In this document: in pieces, positions 1 to 6,467 of the stretch | How positions within the stretch are numbered: the first letter of the stretch is position 1 | How the letters are laid out: each line of letters opens with the position of its first letter | Source: Planctomycetota bacterium | GTDB taxonomy: Bacteria > Planctomycetota > Phycisphaerae > UBA1845 > PWPN01 | Reading direction: 5' to 3' | Assembly: GCA_020346805.1 (NCBI GenBank) | Contig: CP070790.1 | Span: forward strand, 842,208 to 852,018 | Length of the DNA: 9,811 nt | Notes under the pieces: model-generated | Told to the model about the DNA's origin: nothing | Database searches by the model: none | Seen by the model: the letters and a program-made list of their open reading frames with translations, nothing else | Position numbers and translations under genes: made by a program

Positions 1-1
1 A

Positions 2-742
2 GGTGAGGAACCGGAGGAACGGTGGCTTCGCTTGGAGCTTAAGTTAATTGCCGACGTGGGATTGGTTGGCTTACCCAACGCGGGTAAAAGCACGCTGCTA
101 TCCCGGGTAAGTCGTGCCCATCCCAAGATAGCCGACTATCCTTTTACGACATTGAATCCCCAGCTCGGTATTGTTGAACTTTCGGGGTATCGTCGTTTTG
201 TGATGGCAGATATCCCGGGTCTGATAGAGGGGGCTCACGAGGGAGCGGGTCTGGGAGACGAATTTCTTCGGCATATCGAGCGGACCCGTGTGATCGTACA
301 TATAATTGACGTTCATCCGTTGGAAGGTCAACCGAAGGCGGCAGAAGCGTATCGAGTGATACGTGAAGAACTGGAAAAATATTCGCATAAGCTGGCGGCC
401 AAGCAGGAAGTAGTGGTGGCCAACAAGATCGATCTGTCTGATACGCTGGAAGCGGTAACTGACTTGAGTGAGGCCATAGATCGGGAGGTGTTGGCGATTA
501 GTGGAGTTACCGGTCAAGGATTGTCAGTGTTTGGAGAGAAATTGTGGTCGATGATCGAAGAGGTCAGAAAACGAGAAGAGGCGAAAGCTGACGCCGCCCG
601 TGTCGATGACCCGTTTAGTAATCTTCCACCGCGTCCTCCCTTTGAGCCTGTTATTGAAGGAGGTACGATTATTGTTAATCCCGGCTTAAACGATGATGGT
701 GAGACGGCAATTAAAGATGACTCAAACGGAGACAATCAGTGA
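2..742 (+). CDS. obgE: GTPase Obg (CgtA), C-terminal part, cut by left window edge
   Basis: This is the G domain and tail of Obg, a GTPase of large-subunit ribosome assembly and stress control. The reading frame is open to the left edge, and its first visible residues ([20 protein letters not shown]) are the typical junction between the glycine-rich Obg fold and the G domain, so the N-terminal ~150 residues lie outside the window. Visible are G1 GLPNAGKST, the YPFTT switch I segment, the signature switch [23 protein letters not shown]4 NKID and a G5-like AISG. After the G domain there is only a charged and proline-rich tail of roughly 60 residues, with no recognisable OCT domain. The stop codon overlaps the coaX start by 4 bp (GTGA), which indicates translational coupling. 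A TTG codon at 32 is inside the conserved region and is not the start. Identification is very secure. Confidence 0.96.
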   Translation, partial: GEEPEERWLRLELKLIADVGLVGLPNAGKSTLLSRVSRAHPKIADYPFTTLNPQLGIVELSGYRRFVMADIPGLIEGAHEGAGLGDEFLRHIERTRVIVHIIDVHPLEGQPKAAEAYRVIREELEKYSHKLAAKQEVVVANKIDLSDTLEAVTDLSEAIDREVLAISGVTGQGLSVFGEKLWSMIEEVRKREEAKADAARVDDPFSNLPPRPPFEPVIEGGTIIVNPGLNDDGETAIKDDSNGDNQ

Positions 743-1539
743 TAGCCGAAGGATATACTGACGGAGATTATGGTCTGGTGTTAATTGACATAGGCAATAC
801 AGCGGTGTCGCTTGCTGTGTGTGAAAAGGGGGAACGGGCTCCGGCGGATCACGTGCCCCCCAAACCACTGGATGGAATTCTGGAACTGTTACAACAGACA
901 TGGAATGAGTTGCCCGTAAGTCAAGGGCGTGGGGTGGTGATAAGTTCGGTTTGTCCTTCGGCTTTAAGTCAGTTGAGGTCGGAATGCCGGAGACTTGACA
1001 TTGAACCATTGCTGGTGGTGGGGGAGGAACTTGATTTACCGATGGGCGTTGATTTGCCGGAGCCGGAGAAGGTGGGCACGGATCGGATTTGTGCGGCAGC
1101 AGGTGCATATATAAAAGTACAATCCGCATGTGTGGTGGCGGATTTCGGGACAGCCCTGACGATAGATCTGGTTTCGGACAATGGTGTTTTTCTGGGAGGG
1201 ACGATTATGCCGGGAATGGCCTTGTCGGCCCAGGCCCTTCACGAACACACCGCCTTGTTACCCCTGGTCGAAGTTGGTGCGGCCGAGGGAATACTGGGTA
1301 CGGATACCACAAGTGCGATACGGAATGGTATTTTTGCCATGATGTCCGGTGCATTGCGGGAGGTAACGGAGGGTTATGCCACACAGATCGGCAAATGGCC
1401 GATATTGGTCCTTACCGGAGGGGATGCGCGAGTGATTGCCCAGGCTTGCGATTTTGTGGATCGTGTTTATGACGATCTTTGTCTGGACGGTTTGGTTATT
1501 GCATACCAACAATATGTGCAGAAAAATGGCTACGCGTGA
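739..1539 (+). CDS. coaX: Type III pantothenate kinase
   Basis: The 266-residue product phosphorylates pantothenate with ATP, the first step of coenzyme A synthesis, in the cytoplasm. It has the ASKHA-fold motifs of the CoaX family: phosphate-1 loop DIGNT (17-21), GTDR (113-116) with the conserved Asp, phosphate-2 DFGT (135-138), GGTIMPG (153-159) followed by the usual Leu/Ala helix and T171, and TGGDA (226-230). Length matches the family (about 250-270). The start is a GTG overlapping the obg stop; GGAG at 728-731 lies 7 nt upstream. This start gives about ten extra residues before the first strand, slightly long but without a better alternative. Type III kinases are known to need a monovalent cation and to resist CoA feedback. 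The gene sits between obg and an MnmE-family gene, overlapping both. Confidence 0.95.
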   Translation: MIAEGYTDGDYGLVLIDIGNTAVSLAVCEKGERAPADHVPPKPLDGILELLQQTWNELPVSQGRGVVISSVCPSALSQLRSECRRLDIEPLLVVGEELDLPMGVDLPEPEKVGTDRICAAAGAYIKVQSACVVADFGTALTIDLVSDNGVFLGGTIMPGMALSAQALHEHTALLPLVEVGAAEGILGTDTTSAIRNGIFAMMSGALREVTEGYATQIGKWPILVLTGGDARVIAQACDFVDRVYDDLCLDGLVIAYQQYVQKNGYA

Positions 1540-2776
1540 TTCACTTCGAGCTGCCTGCCTGACTCCGCCGATCAGAGGTGGAATAGCCGTGGTTCAGGTC
1601 ATTGGATTACGGGCCGGGGCAGCGGTTACGCCGTTATTAAAGTCAAAAAGGTTTATGGATCTGGAACAGATGCCGGGGGATGAGTTGAGGCTATGTCAAA
1701 TTTTTGACGGGGATCAGCCGATCGACGATGCCTTGGTTGCGGTGCGGCATACGGGAGGGGGTGAACAGATTGTCGATATCAGTATGCATGGTGGTCCGCG
1801 CATTGTTCAACGTGTATTACTTTTATTAAAAGGCATGGGAATTAATATTGTTGAGCCGATTGAATTACTGAGTGAAGGCTATCAAACGTGTGACACCATC
1901 GAACAGGAGATGCTCGAGCTTTTACTGCGGGCCAAGACCAGAAACGTAGCCTCCTGGTTGATTAAAGTGGCGGATAAGTTAAGGATTCAAATCAAGCAGA
2001 GCATCCAAAATATCCAAGAGGGCGACATGGATTCCGCCCGAAGGTGGCTGGTTGATGTGCTGAGTAACAGCGAGAAGGTCAGATTGTTATTGGAAGGAGT
2101 ACGTGTGGTTTTGATTGGTGAGGCCAATACGGGGAAATCGACGCTGGCCAATGTTTTGGCGGAGCGAGAACGTGCCGTAGTCAGTGATGTTCCCGGAACG
2201 ACTCGTGATTGGGTGGAGCATCCGGGTGCGATCAACGGCATTCCGTTTACCTTTGTGGATACTGCAGGAATACGTGAAAGTACGGAACCAATTGAGATTG
2301 AAGCGGTACGCCGGGCCCACGGGCAAATCGAGTTAGCCGATCTTATGTTACGAGTGATCGATATATCGATGCCGCCAACGATGGCAGATAGGATTGCGAT
2401 TGAAGAATTCAATAATGAGGGGGATAAGTTCATCGGAAGGCGAGTATATGTATGGAACAAGAGTGATCGGCCCATGCATGCGGATCATAAAATCCTTATG
2501 GAACGAGTTACGGATTCGGGGGGGGTAGTCAGTGCCCATAGCGGAGAAGGTATTGACCATCTACGGAATTTACTGGCCCGAGTGGCGGGGGTTTCAGATT
2601 TTAGTGGCGGCGGGCCAATGCTGATTACCGGACGTCAAGTAGAGGCATGCGAAAAAGCATTATCCGCGTTAACTAAGGCTGAGCCAGATAATTATGAAGC
2701 TGTCAGATGGTTGAAATTTGTGGTGCATAAGGTTGATTTTAAAGCAGAAGATCGGCATTCAGGGGGATATAATTGA
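1526..2776 (+). CDS. Divergent MnmE/TrmE-family GTPase lacking the C-terminal Cys motif
   Basis: The 416-residue protein has the MnmE layout. An N-terminal folate-binding-like domain opens with [19 protein letters not shown] (5-23; the family has DTI-A-ATPPGRGG) and continues to SMHGGP (86-91). A helical part is interrupted by a G domain with GEANTGKST (198-206, including the Asn that binds K+ in MnmE), DVPGTTRD (221-228), DTAGIRES (245-252), NKSD (311-314) and SAHSGEG (336-342). True MnmE modifies the wobble uridine of tRNAs together with MnmG. Here the EPGEFT...RAFLNGK..L.QAEA signature is replaced by an unrelated-looking stretch at 110-138, the linker before the G domain is short, and the protein ends about 15 residues early without FCIGK. 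It may be a degenerate MnmE or a paralogue with another role, so no symbol is given. The ATG at 1526 fits the family N-terminus; an ATG at 1514 and more upstream codons would add residues not seen in the family. It overlaps coaX by 14 bp; the ribosome-binding site is weak. Confidence 0.85.
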   Translation: MATRDSLRAACLTPPIRGGIAVVQVIGLRAGAAVTPLLKSKRFMDLEQMPGDELRLCQIFDGDQPIDDALVAVRHTGGGEQIVDISMHGGPRIVQRVLLLLKGMGINIVEPIELLSEGYQTCDTIEQEMLELLLRAKTRNVASWLIKVADKLRIQIKQSIQNIQEGDMDSARRWLVDVLSNSEKVRLLLEGVRVVLIGEANTGKSTLANVLAERERAVVSDVPGTTRDWVEHPGAINGIPFTFVDTAGIRESTEPIEIEAVRRAHGQIELADLMLRVIDISMPPTMADRIAIEEFNNEGDKFIGRRVYVWNKSDRPMHADHKILMERVTDSGGVVSAHSGEGIDHLRNLLARVAGVSDFSGGGPMLITGRQVEACEKALSALTKAEPDNYEAVRWLKFVVHKVDFKAEDRHSGGYN

Positions 2777-2792
2777 GTGTGTATTAACTTGT

Positions 2793-2818
2793 CATTCAGC
2801 CGATTCGGCTATTGAATG
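2793..2818 (+). repeat. Inverted repeat after the MnmE-like gene
   Basis: CATTCA (2793-2798) pairs with TGAATG (2813-2818), and the inner GCCGA pairs with TCGGC (2799-2809) around a one- to three-base loop, leaving a small bulge. It lies 17 nt after the MnmE-like stop. No T-run follows, so it is not a canonical intrinsic terminator; it may still end or stabilise the operon transcript. The rest of the 138-nt gap to the kinase gene shows no convincing promoter. Confidence 0.35.
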
Positions 2819-2914
2819 GCTGCTTCAAGATCAATAAATTACGCAGATACAGGGTAAAGGCCCGTATAAAGACGTATATTATGCGTTAAGGTTCCTTTGG
2901 TCGGAGGCCGCTTT

Positions 2915-4159
2915 ATGGCAGATGTAATAAGCGATTCTCAAGTTGGCCGATTGGCGGTTGAGCGTAAGCTGATGAGTCTTGAGGAACTGAATGATTGCCT
3001 GGAAGAGCAGAAGAAGTTGTTGAAGAAGGAAGGCAAGCGAGTTTCTCTTTCAGAAGTGATGCTCCGTTGCGGCTTTGTCACCCGCTCACAGATTCAGCGT
3101 TTGGGTATGGATATGGAAGATTCCATAGCCCGTCGGGCCCAGCAAATTCCCGGATTTCAGATACTGGGCAAATTGGGCCAAGGGGCCATGGCCACTGTTT
3201 TCAAGGCCAGGCAGTTGAGTTTGGATAGAATAGTAGCCATCAAGGTTCTACCCAAGAAGCTTGGCGAGAATCCGGAGTTTGTTCAGCGGTTTTATAAGGA
3301 GGGTAGGGCGGCGGCCCGTCTTAATCATAATAATATTGTCCAGGCGATCGACGTGGGCGAGGCTGGTGGTTATCACTATTTTGTGATGGAATATATCGAC
3401 GGCAAGACTGTGTATGACGATTTGGCGGCTAACAAAATCTATACGGAAGAAGAGGCTCTGGATATTGTTATCCAGGTTGCTCGGGCACTTGAACATGCAT
3501 CGGAACGTGGTTTCGTTCACCGCGATGTCAAGCCTAAAAATGTCATGTTGACCAAGGGCGGTGTTGCCAAGCTTGCGGATATGGGTTTGGCACGTGAGAC
3601 GGCAGATTTGAAGGCGGCAGTAGCTGAAGCGGGTCGGGCTTACGGCACACCTTATTACATAAGTCCGGAGCAAATTCGCGGGGAAGTCAATATTGATTTT
3701 CGAGCGGATGTATATTCTCTAGGTGCGACCTTTTATCACATGGTATCGGGTAAACTTCCTTTTGAGGGGACGACACCTGCCGCGGTAATGCATAAACACT
3801 TGAAAGAGCCGCTGATTCCACCGGACCATGTTGTGCCGACTCTCTCTGCGGGGGTTGGTGAGGTAATTGAGGGTATGATGGCCAAAAAACGGGAGGATCG
3901 ATATACAAGTTACGGTGATCTATTGACGGATCTTGAGGCAGTGGCCCGAGGTGAACCGCCGCTGCAAGCCAGGAAACGTTATGATGACAATTTACTTCAA
4001 GGTCTTGCCGAAAGCGGTGAAACGGTGGAAATGGAGTCACCGGAAGCAGAAGATGAGCCGGTTACAGCAACCATACCTTTGGTTTGGGTGTTTGTGATTG
4101 GGGCCTTATTAGGTGTTTCAGTGATTGTTAATATGATCCTTTTGCTCATTTTCCTGTAA
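2915..4159 (+). CDS. Membrane-anchored Ser/Thr protein kinase with short N-terminal helical domain
   Basis: A 414-residue eukaryotic-type (Hanks) kinase. The first ~65 residues (VGRLAVERKLM.., then LEELNDCLEEQKK) look like the small helical N-terminal domain found on GspE/PilB-type ATPases and on many planctomycete proteins; that is a resemblance only. The kinase domain runs from about 81 to 345: glycine loop GKLGQGAMATV (85-95), ATP-binding Lys in VAIK (K110), Glu129, catalytic HRDVKPKN (202-209), DMG (222-224) in place of DFG, GTPYYISPEQ (244-253) and RADVYSLG (263-270). All catalytic residues are present, so it should be active. After an acidic linker, residues 387-414 form one hydrophobic membrane segment ending at the C-terminus, so there is no extracytoplasmic sensor domain. 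The ATG at 2915 has GGAGG at 2903-2907 with 7-nt spacing; an upstream TTG at 2897 was discarded because it precedes this site. Substrates are unknown. Confidence 0.93.
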   Translation: MADVISDSQVGRLAVERKLMSLEELNDCLEEQKKLLKKEGKRVSLSEVMLRCGFVTRSQIQRLGMDMEDSIARRAQQIPGFQILGKLGQGAMATVFKARQLSLDRIVAIKVLPKKLGENPEFVQRFYKEGRAAARLNHNNIVQAIDVGEAGGYHYFVMEYIDGKTVYDDLAANKIYTEEEALDIVIQVARALEHASERGFVHRDVKPKNVMLTKGGVAKLADMGLARETADLKAAVAEAGRAYGTPYYISPEQIRGEVNIDFRADVYSLGATFYHMVSGKLPFEGTTPAAVMHKHLKEPLIPPDHVVPTLSAGVGEVIEGMMAKKREDRYTSYGDLLTDLEAVARGEPPLQARKRYDDNLLQGLAESGETVEMESPEAEDEPVTATIPLVWVFVIGALLGVSVIVNMILLLIFL

Positions 4160-4371
4160 TCAAGTATTATTTGTCCTAACTTCAAGTCATAAAGAAGGAT
4201 CGAGCAGTTTTATGGTGAATGGCGGCGAAATATCGTCATGCATATTACTATTGAGATCAATTGTCGGGCAAGTATATCATCATTGGATTTCACAGTTAAA
4301 AGGTTAAAGGTTGCCACAGATTTTATCGCGCTAGGTTCTAAAAAAAAATTTGAATTATTGGAATTTTCCAG

Positions 4372-4400
4372 TTGCATTCATCTTATTTATGGTTTATAAA
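4372..4400 (+). promoter_or_regulatory. Candidate sigma-70-type promoter in front of the structured region
   Basis: TTGCAT (4372-4377) and TATAAA (4395-4400) are separated by exactly 17 nt. The -10 matches the consensus at 5 of 6 positions and the -35 at 3 of 6. Transcription would start near 4406-4408, which is where the left arm of the long inverted repeat (4408-4419) begins. That coincidence raises confidence above what the boxes alone would justify. It could drive a small RNA or the downstream sigma-factor gene with a leader of about 360 nt. Confidence 0.5.
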
Positions 4401-4406
4401 TACTGC

Positions 4407-4592
4407 TGGCTAATACATTTGGCTAATCGTGGCGCGGTGAATCTCGTTCAAGTCAAAAACAATGCGAGGATGGTTATTACGGGGTAGTTGAGGGGTTGTA
4501 AGTTGAGTGGTTAATGTATTAGCCGGGACTCAAGGATGAGTCTCAGAAAGATTGTACCGGCACGGAGGCTTACATGTCCCCGCCGGAACAAT
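4407..4592 (+). ncRNA. Putative structured RNA (free small RNA or long leader), family not recognised
   Basis: Three helices stand in a row inside a gene-free stretch. (1) GGCTAATACATT (4408-4419) is perfectly complementary to AATGTATTAGCC (4513-4524), with two more pairs possible outside, one of them a G-U; within the closed loop CTCG (4443-4446) can pair with CGAG (4465-4468). (2) GGGACTCA (4525-4532) pairs with TGAGTCTC (4537-4544) over an AGGA loop. (3) ATTGT-A-CCGGC (4551-4561) pairs with GCCGG-A-ACAAT (4582-4592) with a single A/A mismatch. The octamer TGGCTAAT occurs twice (4407, 4420), so the second copy could compete for ATTAGCC of the right arm, and CCCCG (4578-4582) in the third loop region could pair with CGGGG (4480-4484). 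A promoter-like sequence points at its 5' end. No U-run follows, so the 3' end is uncertain. I recognise no known riboswitch, 6S, SRP, RNase P or tmRNA core. Confidence 0.4.
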
Positions 4593-4703
4593 AATCATTG
4601 ACAACTAGGGAATACTTGTGAGTTTCATAATCTCTCAGGTAGTCGTTGTGTTTGGCAATAGAGGCTGGCATGACGATGGAGCCGGGTGGCACCTTGCCAT
4701 AGT

Positions 4704-4723
4704 GCGGTTATATCGATAACCGC
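4704..4723 (+). promoter_or_regulatory. Perfect hairpin or operator-like palindrome upstream of the sigma-factor gene
   Basis: GCGGTTAT (4704-4711) and ATAACCGC (4716-4723) form a perfect 8-bp inverted repeat with an ATCG loop; TATCGATA in its centre and ACCGCGGT (4719-4726) overlapping its right arm are palindromes themselves. It ends 43 nt before the ATG and 33 nt before the ribosome-binding site. The symmetry fits a protein-binding operator as well as an RNA hairpin in the leader. No T-run follows. Confidence 0.4.
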
Positions 4724-4766
4724 GGTATGTATGAGGCTGATGTTGTTTATTATCCGGGAGGTTGTC

Positions 4767-5552
4767 ATGAAGACACAGGATAGTAAAGTTCCGAAGCTGT
4801 GGAAAAAATATTTAAAGACGCGAGACAAGGGGATAAGAAACACGTTAGTGGAGTATTATGCCCATCTGGTTCATATGCAGGCTGCCCGGCTGTCTCGCAA
4901 ACTACCGGCACAGATTGGTTATGATGAGATTTGCAGCGCCGGTTATGACGGTTTGATCGAGGCGGTTGAGGGGTATAACCCTGAGAGGAAAGCCAAGTTC
5001 GAGACTTTTTGCCAGCAGCGTATCATCGGAGCAGTTATGGATTGGTTAAGGAGCCTCGATCCACAATCTCGGACGGTTCGTACCTTTGAAAAGCGGCGGG
5101 TGAATATGCAGGAGATGCTTGATGCGGAGTTAGGCCGGCCACCGATGCACCATGAGGTGGCCAAGCGGATGGGCCTATCGCAGGACCGTTACGATCAGCT
5201 TTCGCGTATTTCACAATTGGGGCGGGAGGTTCATTTTTCGGCGATGGATCCGCGCGACGGTGCGGGTTTTCGAGGACGTTCGGGGGAACGGGCCTGGGAT
5301 GTAGGCGATGTAAGGCAAAGCGATCCCTCCGCTAGAATAGCCCGGGCCATGCTTACGGAATTTATTACCCGTGGACTGAGCAGAGAAGAGCGACTGGTTC
5401 TGATACTCTATTATTTTGAAGATCTGACCATGGCGGAGATTGGGGTAGTGCTGGATTTGTCGGAGTCGAGGGTGAGTCAAATTCATAAGGACGTGATAAT
5501 CCGACTACGTAACAGATTCAAAGGCAAATTGGAGGAAGAGCTTGTTGCCTAG
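4767..5552 (+). CDS. RNA polymerase sigma factor, FliA/WhiG (group 3) family
   Basis: The 261-residue protein has region 2 at about 22-95 (RNTLVEYYAHLVHMQAARLS, then DEICSAGYDGLIEAVEGY and FETFCQQRIIGAVMDWLR), region 3 at about 96-155 beginning with DPQSRTVRTFEKRR, and region 4 at about 203-250. Region 4 has LSREERLVLILYYFEDLTMAEIG and the recognition helix LSESRVSQIHKDVIIRLR. The SESRVSQIH element and overall size are those of FliA/WhiG sigma factors. The residues between regions 3 and 4 (160-190) are rich in Asp, Arg and Gly and probably form a flexible linker. The ATG at 4767 has GGGAGG (4756-4761) 5 nt upstream; more upstream codons were rejected because they are off-family. FliA directs flagellar genes and WhiG sporulation genes in other bacteria; here neither set is near, so its regulon is unknown. 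It is preceded by the long structured region. Confidence 0.92.
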   Translation: MKTQDSKVPKLWKKYLKTRDKGIRNTLVEYYAHLVHMQAARLSRKLPAQIGYDEICSAGYDGLIEAVEGYNPERKAKFETFCQQRIIGAVMDWLRSLDPQSRTVRTFEKRRVNMQEMLDAELGRPPMHHEVAKRMGLSQDRYDQLSRISQLGREVHFSAMDPRDGAGFRGRSGERAWDVGDVRQSDPSARIARAMLTEFITRGLSREERLVLILYYFEDLTMAEIGVVLDLSESRVSQIHKDVIIRLRNRFKGKLEEELVA

Positions 5553-5627
5553 CTGATCATCGTTATATAAATCATTTCGTATAACCGGGCCGTTGAATAC
5601 CCGCCCCAAGCCCAATAGAATGTTTAC

Positions 5628-6467
5628 ATGCAGCGTAATATTCTTCTTCTATTAGCGTATGACGGTACGGATTTTCACGGTTGGCAGAAGCAACCCGGCT
5701 TCCGGACAGTTCAGGATGTGTTGGAGCAGGCGGTTCGCCGGGTTGTGCGTCATCAGGTGATTATTATGGGGTCGGGAAGAACGGATGCGGGAGTTCATGC
5801 CAGCGGGCAGGTTGCCAATTTTGAAACAACGTGTGAAATACCCTGTAAGAATATCTGCAAGGCAGTGGGCAGTCGTTTGCCGAAGGATGTATCTCTTTAT
5901 CATGTTTGCGAGGTGTCGACGGGTTTTCGTGCATCGATGGATGCGATTTCCAAACTTTATCGCTATACCATATATAATGATTCGCAAAGGCCGGTCGAGC
6001 GTCAGCGTCAGCGTTACGTGTATCATTTTTGGCATCGGTTAAGCCTGGAGAGGATGCGTGAGGCGGCGGATTATTTCTTGGGGGAGCATGATTTTGCCGC
6101 CTTTGCCACCCAGGGTCATCAGCGAGAATCAACGGTGCGGAGAGTTCTTCGCTGTGAAGTGTATCGATATTACGATGAAATTCGAATCGATGTTGAGGGT
6201 GAGGGATTTTTGTATAACCAGGTACGCAACATGGTTGGTACACTGATCGAGATCGGCAGGGGGCGTTGGGAGCCGACGGCGATCGAGGAAATAATGGCCA
6301 GCCGGGATCGTTCCAACGCGGGACCGATGGCACCGGCGCGGGGATTGTGCCTGCAGTGGGTTCGTTACGATATGACGGGCAGCTACCTGTTAGGTGGAGA
6401 GCGATACCACATATCAAAATGTGAACATGCAGAAGCGACTGACGACGGCTCGGATGATAATCAATGA
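5628..6467 (+). CDS. truA: tRNA pseudouridine(38-40) synthase TruA
   Basis: The 279-residue enzyme converts uridines 38-40 of the tRNA anticodon arm to pseudouridine. It shows the family motifs in order: YDGTDFHGWQ (11-20), GSGRTDAGVHA (48-58) with the catalytic Asp53, FRASMDAISKLYRY (100-113) with the conserved Tyr111, HDFAAFA (154-160), GEGFLYNQVRNMVGTL (191-206) and APARGLCL (235-242). A charged tail of about 30 residues after the last motif is longer than usual. The ATG at 5628 starts exactly at the family N-terminus, but no clear Shine-Dalgarno sequence precedes it. The 75-nt gap after the sigma-factor gene contains TATATAAA (5564-5571), with only a weak TTGTTG 16 nt before it, so a separate promoter is possible but not clear. 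The stop overlaps the next gene by 4 bp (ATGA). Confidence 0.97.
   Translation: MQRNILLLLAYDGTDFHGWQKQPGFRTVQDVLEQAVRRVVRHQVIIMGSGRTDAGVHASGQVANFETTCEIPCKNICKAVGSRLPKDVSLYHVCEVSTGFRASMDAISKLYRYTIYNDSQRPVERQRQRYVYHFWHRLSLERMREAADYFLGEHDFAAFATQGHQRESTVRRVLRCEVYRYYDEIRIDVEGEGFLYNQVRNMVGTLIEIGRGRWEPTAIEEIMASRDRSNAGPMAPARGLCLQWVRYDMTGSYLLGGERYHISKCEHAEATDDGSDDNQ

Larger units (their letters stand above)
4160..4766. other. 607-nt gene-free region between kinase and sigma-factor genes
   Basis: No open frame with a credible start, ribosome-binding site and family resemblance is seen on either strand. The left part (4160-4370) is AT-rich with a run of nine A (4340-4348) and little structure. From 4372 it carries a promoter-like pair and a series of inverted repeats, annotated separately. 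A short hairpin TGGCA-CCT-TGCCA (4687-4699) lies just before the larger one at 4704-4723. Confidence 0.7.

Noticed and set aside
1436..1525. Longer MnmE-like start upstream of the ATG at 1526
   Set aside because: The added residues are the coaX coding sequence read in another frame and do not match the family N-terminus.
4212..4307. 31-codon open frame in the gene-free region, with AAGGA upstream
   Set aside because: The spacing to AAGGA is 12 nt, the peptide has no recognisable features, and short frames of this size are expected by chance.
4436..4447. GCGCGGTGAATC, similar to part of the tetrahydrofolate riboswitch
   Set aside because: Only a short stretch resembles it; the surrounding helices and conserved junctions of that class could not be found.
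4408..4524. The 12-bp inverted repeat as the ends of a MITE or small insertion element
   Set aside because: No target-site duplication flanks it, and the promoter placement fits an RNA helix better; a genome-wide copy search would settle it.
4598..4603. Consensus TTGACA as a -35 box for the sigma-factor gene
   Set aside because: No acceptable -10 box lies 16-18 nt downstream; the nearest AT-rich hexamer (CATAAT) is 22 nt away.
4712..4719. Sequence ATCGATAA resembling a FliA -10 element, suggesting autoregulation
   Set aside because: No TAAA-type -35 element is found at the required distance upstream, and the match is explained by the palindrome.
5764..6417. Long antisense open frame (217 codons) over truA
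   Set aside because: It lies wholly opposite a clearly identified truA and its residues look like a codon-bias shadow, rich in Pro, His and Arg.
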